Assembly (NCBI GenBank): GCA_963514095.1
Contig: OY741281.1
Location: 11,850,028-11,914,027 of the forward strand
Direction: 5' to 3'
Length of the DNA: 64,000 nt
DNA from: Eutrigla gurnardus
Taxonomy: Eukaryota; Chordata; Actinopteri; Perciformes; Triglidae
Part shown: positions 57,125 through 64,000 of the stretch, piece by piece
Layout: every line of letters begins with the position of its first letter
How positions within the stretch are numbered: the first letter of the stretch is position 1
Notes under the pieces: generated by a model
What the model was told of the DNA's origin: nothing
Database searches by the model: none
Seen by the model: only the letters and a program-made list of their open reading frames with translations
Translations under genes and position numbers: made by a program

Positions 57125-57212
<88 letters not shown>
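57125..57212. repeat. (TG)n microsatellite
   Basis: About 43 units with one TTTG interruption; opposite in polarity to the CA run 345 bp to its left. Confidence 0.97.
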
Positions 57213-57214
<2 letters not shown>

Positions 57215-57728
57215 AGAGAGAGATAGTGTAATCAGTGAGGTGATGCAAGAGGGAAGAAAAACTAATAAACCAGTGATTAGCTTATGCACCTGCTATTCTC
57301 ATTAGTTCTTACTGGGGTGATAAAACAGCACAGAGAATTGGTAGCAGTACTGTATTGGCTCAAAGATGTGCAAAGAACACGCTCATAAGGATGCTGACAG
57401 TCGAGATGACGACATTTAGAGCAAGAAGATGGTCGAGATAAAATATGAATATGACAACAGAACATGATATAAAATGAATAATGGAGACGGTGACAAACAA
57501 GATGTGATCGTGACGTCTCACACAACTGAGATTGATGGTAGCAGTGCTTGTGATGTTTTTCTATTTTTCACTACTGCTACTATGTGCAGGAGCGATAGCA
57601 GACGATAATAAAGATTAGGATGATTAGAATGACACGGTTGTAACTGTGATATTTCTGATGATTATATTGATGGAGGGAAATGTAGTTTCTCACAAAAATG
57701 GCCAGCTGCCAAAAAATGCATACTTAAG

Positions 57729-57730
<2 letters not shown>

Positions 57731-57809
<79 letters not shown>

Positions 57810-57829
57810 ACACACACACACACACACAC
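57731..57829. repeat. (CT)n(CA)n compound microsatellite
   Basis: 37 CT units followed by CACT and CA units. Confidence 0.97.
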
Positions 57830-58731
57830 TTTCACACACGTGCACACAACACACACAACCTTCAAAAGCGGATTAAGTGAGACTAAAAGCAGTCATCCAC
57901 TTGGAGGATTGGAGGGGATGGAGGAAAGAGAGGAATAAGGAATGGAGTTACGCAACAGAACCATTACATGAGTGCAAACTATATTCACACTGGGTTCACT
58001 CAACGTAAAGTAAAGCACTTCACAGCAGTATGCACACAGCCATACAAACACCGGCTCCCCCTTAGAGGAATGTAGGTGACAGCCATGATCGTTAATTTCA
58101 TCTTTTTAATCAGTTTGATCACATTCGCTGCCTGATATTCAGTGAGGAACCTTTCAACGAACAAGATGACTGCTTCCTCGAAAGTGGTATAATTTGGCAA
58201 GAAACTTTTATTTTTGAAAATCCATCCTTGTTAAATGATTGCTATAACCCATGGTAGGACAGGAGTGGAATTATTACCCAGCTCATGCAATGCTTTTTTG
58301 ACAGCTCCGGGACAGCTAGAAAACAACGATGACTTGTGGCTGAAATTGCCTAAAATGATTTTATTTCATCTATTTTCACTATATCATGGCTCAAACTCTA
58401 TTTGCATTTACACTGGGAGTATCCAAACCAATTAGTACTTCTTTCCCTAAGAAAGACAGCTAATTCTGACAGTATTAAATGCAACATGGCACACAACTGC
58501 CATAGATTTGCCCATGATATTGATTTATTCTGACATATATATGAGGTCTGCGTTTCACAAAATTCAGGCCTTGGCAGTGACAAATAGCATTCCAAGACTG
58601 CAGAATCACTGGAGTGATTCAGGCAAATACACAAAAGGTACAAAATGTACACTAGGGAAAAGCAAACAGGATCACGCATGATCGCACATGTTACTTATTA
58701 CATCATGTGCCAATGCCCACGGAAAGGGAGC

Positions 58732-58758
58732 CACACACACACACACACACACACACAC
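58732..58758. repeat. (CA)n microsatellite
   Basis: About 13 units. Confidence 0.95.
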
Positions 58759-60149
58759 CTTCACTTAGAGGGGTAAGACAACACCACTAACCTTGGCCGA
58801 TGATGACTCATGCCTGCCCTGCATCTATTCCTCAATTCACCATCCTCTCTTCTCTCTCTGTCTTCCACCTGTTACTCATCTTCTGCCTCGCTATCTCTGT
58901 CTTTCACTTGAGCCACAATCCATGGACGTTTTTATTATACTTTAAAATGTTACCCACAGAAAACAATCCACATGTGTACCATGAGCCACAAATATTTCAC
59001 TATCCACCAACATAAACGCATATTTAAGTTTGAAGTAAAAATGTTTAGGTTCATATGTAAAGCGATGTACTGTATATGCAATTGCGGATCTTTTATACAT
59101 ATATCTCTGACCCTTTTAGTCCTTTCTTTCTTCCCGGCTTCTCAGCAGCAGCTTGGCCTCACCTCAGCTGCCCCAGCTGTTATCACTGGACTCCATTAAA
59201 CCACCATCAACACTGCACTCAAACACTGCTGGCTAGCCGGGCACTTCTCTGGTTATTATCTCCAACTAAACTTTGCAATGTTGAAAATGTTACACAAGTT
59301 AAACACAGCCACAGTTAAAAGCCAGGGTTAAGAAAACATCCCTGTAGATGTTATGATAGAAATGATCAAGATGTACTGTATGTTGCATTGAGTTGATAAT
59401 CTCCTCATCCCTAAACATTCTCTCGACTGTGAAGTCAGTGTGGGTATCTGTAATGAAATCACACCACTGACATCTGCTAAAGGACAGTTGGGTGGATTAC
59501 CTATAGAGACCAAAACCATTTTTTTTGTCCCGGACTGTAAACAAGTTTATATCTGCAGCAAAGTGGAGCATTGTAAAATACATTAAAAAAATGACTTAAA
59601 AATGAACAGGAAGTACAATTCAAGCGTAAATCTTTTTAATGCAGCAAAGAAATGTGCAAAATATCAGCAATATTGGAGTCAAGAGTGGCCCGATATCAGT
59701 ATCTGTGCATTCCTAGGAGAGAGTTGAAGGGATTTAAAATGAGAATAAGAATAGACAGGCTGATGGATACAAAGGACCACAGGGGGGAGTGTGGGAAAGC
59801 AGTGTGTTTAAAGTGAGAGCGAGGGAGAAAACACTGCTGGCGCTGGATGAATGCCTACATCTCCCAGCCCGCCATCACTGTCGGGCCTTCACTATACCTA
59901 CAGAAGTGTGATGAAGAGATGGAGAGAGATGAAGTGAAGGATGCATGATGGAGGACTGTTTCTTAATCCAGTCAGCAACCCTAGAATGTTTAAGAGTTAT
60001 GTTGTCATGACTCAATGAGAAAATTGAGTGAACACCTATTTATTTTCATGGTGGATAGCAGTGTGTCTCCATATAGTTAATAACTAATATGACATCAATG
60101 AATCGGTGTGGTTTAGCTTCAGCGATGTGGATTCAGTGGGCATGAATGC

Positions 60150-60345
60150 TTTTCCAGCCACGCCCCAATCCACAGTCACCGATCAGCTCCACTGGAACAG
60201 TTGAGGGGTTAAGGGCTTATCTCAAGGGCACCACAGTGGTGAGTGGCAAGGTAGGGGGTTCAAGTGCTGTTTCCCCTCCCTATCCAAATGTTTCTCGACA
60301 GTCGGGGGATCTAAGCGATGACCTTCCAGTCACAAGCCTGTGATC
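60150..60345. repeat. probable teleost interspersed repeat
   Basis: Blocks resembling GGGTTAAGGGCTTATCTCAA, GGGCACCACAGTGGTG, CAGTCGGGGGATCTAAGCGA and TGACCTTCCAGTCACAAGCC match a fish-wide repeat that I recall with GGGATTCGAACCCACGACC in the last part. It is more degraded than the 61.7-kb element. Confidence 0.6.
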
Positions 60346-61669
60346 CCGCAAGTTTGAATATAGTTTATGGAGTTTTTCTTACAAAGTGTCCCTCTCCATT
60401 CCACCACAATACTGACTTAGTTATTTAAAAGGGCCTCACAGGAGGACTTTAGTCTTACATGTGTCAAAGTGTTATTCGAGAGAGTCTTCTCTCCGAGCCA
60501 AAACGCAAAGTGAAATCTCACGGAGGGAAAAAGTGTCACACTTTGCTATGAATGCTGTCAGTTTCTCTGTTTCCTCTTTGTTTTTCCACCCCCTTGTTGC
60601 CCCTTATCCTCCCTTGGTTAGCTGCTGCTGCTTTATCCTTATGTAGTGTTTGGAAACACACCTGTGAGTCAGTGAACTTAATTTTGCATGCCAAATAGAT
60701 ATATAGATGAAGAAGAATATTGGTATTAGTCTCTGTGCTCAGTGTTATATTAGGAGGCACACTTCCACAGGGATGTATTCTGAGATGATTGTAGGATGCA
60801 AGTGTTTTCATTTCTCTGAAACTGGCACTGAGATGATAGAATGACTACATGTCATACTACATGAAATGATTATATTCCAAATGTTGATGTCCAAAATAAA
60901 ACCATTGCATACTTTCTTACACTTTCTACATTTTTTTACCTTTTATATAATGAAATGGTTTCTCTCTTTCCAGGTGTCCAACTGCTTTCTTATTTTTATC
61001 ACCCATATCTCCTAATTTTAGCTGCATTTTAGTTCTTTGGTCATTACCTTTAAAGGCCTGATGGGTCCAATAACAAGCACTCAACACTTGAATTCTGGCA
61101 AGCAACTCCGCCCAAAGGTCAAGATCCCTCTCCTGGACATGAGATATACAACTGATTGACCTTAACGTCTGCAGCCCCATGGAAGACTGAGCCTTGCACA
61201 AAGATAGCGGTGGCATACAAGATGTACAACTGCTTGACATTAATGTCTGCGGTAACAGTTAATAAAAGAGGTAATTAAAGACAAGATACATTTCTCTGAG
61301 TGTAAAGTCGATAGTGCTGACTTCATGCAAGACTGCGCTGAAGTCCAAGGGAAAATAAAATCTTAGTACTGCTGTCTCATGAGGGTAGTTATATTGATAG
61401 CACTGTGCTATACATGTAACCAGTATTCATGTCATCTATATTCATACCGAGTTGCATCAAAAGATCCATCCAGAGAAACTTTGTCTCAACTGGTAAATAT
61501 GGACTCATCATAGAAAAAGAACACAGACAAGCATGTTTGGTCTGAAGCCAGAAAAATAATAGGATATGCTTTGAAAAGTTACTGAAGCACACACATCAAC
61601 CAGACTTTTACTCTGCCTCAATAATAACAGAAATGTTGACGTACTCCACGATGACATACTATTAAATGG

Positions 61670-61965
61670 ACCTGCAACTATATAGCGTTTTTCTAGTCTT
61701 TGCGATCACTCAAGGCGCTTTACACTACATTCAGTCTACATCTACCCATTCACACATGCATACACTGATGGCAGAGGAGCCGCCTGCCCGTCAGGATCTA
61801 ATCGAATCTAACTCATTCACACACACTCACACGCCTTCATGGGCAATTTAGGGTTCAGTATCCTGCCCAAGGACACTTCGGCATGCGGACTGGAGGAGCC
61901 GGGAATCGAATCACTGATCTTCCACTTGGAGTATGAATCGCTCTACTAGCCACAACCGGCACTAT
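61670..61965. repeat. teleost interspersed repeat
   Basis: Contains the blocks GGCGCTTTACACTACATTCA, ACCCATTCACACATGCATAC, GGTTCAGTATCCTGCCCAAG, GGACACTTCGGCATGC and GGAGGAGCCGGGAATCGAA, in the order I know from an abundant fish repeat. The end (GCTCTACTAGCCACAACCGGC) also fits. It is moderately diverged. Confidence 0.85.
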
Positions 61966-62559
61966 TACTACTACTACCTACTAATACTATCAGACAAAAA
62001 CAGATACAAATAGGTTAAAAAAATGAAACAGAATGTTTTTACATTAACTTTAATACATTGAAGATAAAGTCTGTTAAAATTGATATTTGCGGTCATATTT
62101 GTGCTACCAGTGTACCATTAACTCTATAGATGGTTAAACAGTGTTGCTCTCAAGTGTGTGCTATAGGCGAGGCGAGGTGAAGTGCAGTATGGGGAGGAGA
62201 GAAGATATACAGTAATTCTGCTGGTGTGACATTTTCCCATAATCCCTCCCAAACGCCGCCAGTGTCATGAGACGGCAGGGAGGGGGTGGGAGGAGGAGAT
62301 GGCAAGCATCTAATGCCTACTTTTGAGTGTGAAGCAGCTGCAAAAGCCATATATCAACCTATTTTCATTCCCTATAGATTAGTCCTAGTGATGAATAGGT
62401 GCATTTGCATGTGTGTGCCTCTTCCTGTGTGTGTGTAAAAGGTTCGATGGTCATTAAATCGAATTATTGTTTGTGGCAGTAATCACCATAAAAAACAACA
62501 ATGCAGTGATTGGATCAAAAGAACATGACAGATTCATTACCGACTACACGCATTAGCGT

Positions 62560-62560
<1 letters not shown>

Positions 62561-62639
<79 letters not shown>
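62561..62639. repeat. (CA)n microsatellite
   Basis: 39 units. Confidence 0.97.
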
Positions 62640-62642
<3 letters not shown>

Positions 62643-63135
62643 GAGTCACACAATGAGGAAACGTCCTGCAACCGCTAAAACAGGGAAAACAGCAATTCAT
62701 TCCAAGCTTTCGATTCTGTATTGGCTGCCCCACAGTTACAAACACAGTAAAATGCCATCTAATTGTTAGTCTTTACTTATGTGTATCTGTGAATCTGATC
62801 CAATGTGCCAATTGTTGTCCATGTACTGACATGCTTGAACGGTAATGTGTTCCTAAGTGTGTCCCTGTTGTCCGTCTCTACCATCTAATTCACGTCTGTC
62901 CCACTTTGCGCCAGTCCTGCTATCTCCCAGGCCTCGGATTTAGGATGAAGCTCACCGTAGCAGAGGAGAAGGCAGACACGCAGGGTTGTTATCATCCCAA
63001 GGTCACACACACACACACATCCACGCACGCACAAACAGATAGGCCACCCCAGAAAAGGAAAATAACTACAATGGGCAATTTACCCAGAACAGGCAGGGAT
63101 GATGGCCAGGGCACAGATGCACATGTGCGTGCATG

Positions 63136-63163
63136 CACACACACACACACACACACACACACG

Positions 63164-63211
<48 letters not shown>
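63136..63211. repeat. (CA)n microsatellite split by CGCTCTCTC
   Basis: Two AC runs separated by a short CT-rich step at about 63163-63170. Confidence 0.96.
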
Positions 63212-63212
<1 letters not shown>

Positions 63213-64000
63213 CTGTGCCTCAGGGCCAAGGTTCTGGCAATGCATCATTACCCTCCCTTGGAGGTGATTCCATATCCCAGCATGCATTTCTCATGTGGAG
63301 AGGAAATTACCCCTGGGCCGTGCTGAGAGCCAATAGAGTGTGTCCTCTCTCCTCTATCTGTCTCTTTCGCTTCCTTCCTCCCTCTTTCTTTAAATCCCTC
63401 GCTCATGACTGTGACTCTCCCACCCTTCCTCTCCTCCCTCCCTTGCTCTCTCTCTCTCTCCCTGAGTCATCTACTTACTAACCTATTCTTTAATCTGTCT
63501 TTATCTCCCTCTCATAGCCACTTCATGTTTTCTCTCCTTCTATCGTTTCTTCTCCATTTTCTGTGTCTGACGTAGGACACGGATTAATAACAAAGGACTA
63601 AAATGACTGACTGGCTCTCTCCATGTCTGTCCTTTCCTCCCTCTGTCTTTTAGTCAAGCAGTTGATCTTGGTGAAGTTAAACAAGTTAAACCTTTGTAAG
63701 AACCAAAGCAATGTGCAATCTTGTTAAATGACCTGCAAAAGGACAAATAAGCCACCTTTGTCACTACAGGTCAATACAGACACCCAAAGACAGTCTTTTG
63801 TTATCGTCCTGTATAGAAAACAGGACAGATTTGAGATTGAAATGACCCATGTTTTATGCTGAATTATATCAATCAATTAAATGTTGTAATGTATCTATTT
63901 CCAAGATGGTTGTTGTTTGGTCGCAGGTAGGAAATAGTTCATTTACTAGGGTGTAGTACATGGTCAGAGTTAGAACAAGTGGTACAAGCAGTAGAATACA

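Larger units (their letters stand above)
48547..64000 (-). other. ctnnd2 upstream intron, truncated by window end
   Basis: At least 15454 bp upstream of the Arm-domain opening exon. I searched the minus strand for the expected serine-rich exon ending just before EFGWRDPE and did not find it. Content is mainly microsatellites (49774, 54901, 56707, 57125, 57731, 58732, 62561, 63136) and two fish interspersed repeats near 60.2 and 61.7 kb. Confidence 0.7.

Noticed and set aside
62906..63481. 191-codon plus-strand open frame
   Set aside because: Mostly HTHTHT from CA arrays; no recognisable domain.
48547..64000. Search for the preceding ctnnd2 exon with a serine-rich end
   Set aside because: No minus-strand match with a suitable donor was seen.
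1..64000. tRNA, rRNA, CRISPR or operon-like features
   Set aside because: No cloverleaf with A and B boxes, no rRNA core and no spaced direct repeats were seen; regular repeats here are microsatellites.

Overview
This window is vertebrate, most probably teleost, genomic DNA: AT-leaning, intron-rich and very dense in (CA)n/(GT)n, (CT)n and (AG)n microsatellites. It carries three repeat families I recognise as common in ray-finned fish genomes, near 7.2-7.5, 60.15-60.34 and 61.67-61.96 kb. There is no prokaryotic gene organisation, and most open reading frames are low-complexity microsatellite translations or antisense shadows.

The only gene I can support is a partial ctnnd2 (delta-catenin 2), on the minus strand. 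Seven consecutive internal exons lie at 48414-48546, 38151-38364, 27646-27832, 19160-19277, 16276-16458, 11674-11847 and 8861-9011, in transcript order. Their GT/AG junctions fit and the reading phases join without a break into 386 complete codons plus two partial ones. The fragment covers the start of the Armadillo domain, the lysine-run insertion (seven Lys) and the later Arm repeats. The amino-terminal exons must lie beyond 64000. The last Arm exons and the carboxy-terminal tail must lie before position 1. I cannot tell whether this is the a or b fish paralogue.

Region by region: 1-8860 is downstream intron with a doubled fish repeat. 8861-19277 holds four exons in short introns, with a degenerate LINE reverse transcriptase on the plus strand at 14.4-15.2 kb. 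19278-27645 is an intron with a 387-bp foldback structure at 23955-24341. 27833-38150 is an intron with a roughly 0.5-kb direct duplication (30.5 and 33.7 kb). 38365-48413 is an intron with a CpG-rich, promoter-like insert near 39.2-39.8 kb. 48547-64000 is upstream intron, rich in microsatellites.

The most interesting signals concern microsatellites at splice sites. The exon at 19160-19277 is bounded by complementary AC and GU runs, and the GU run starts at its 5' splice site. The exon at 27646-27832 has its 3' splice site at the end of a (CU)n(UG)n tract. I found no convincing new protein system; the unusual content is structural and regulatory.
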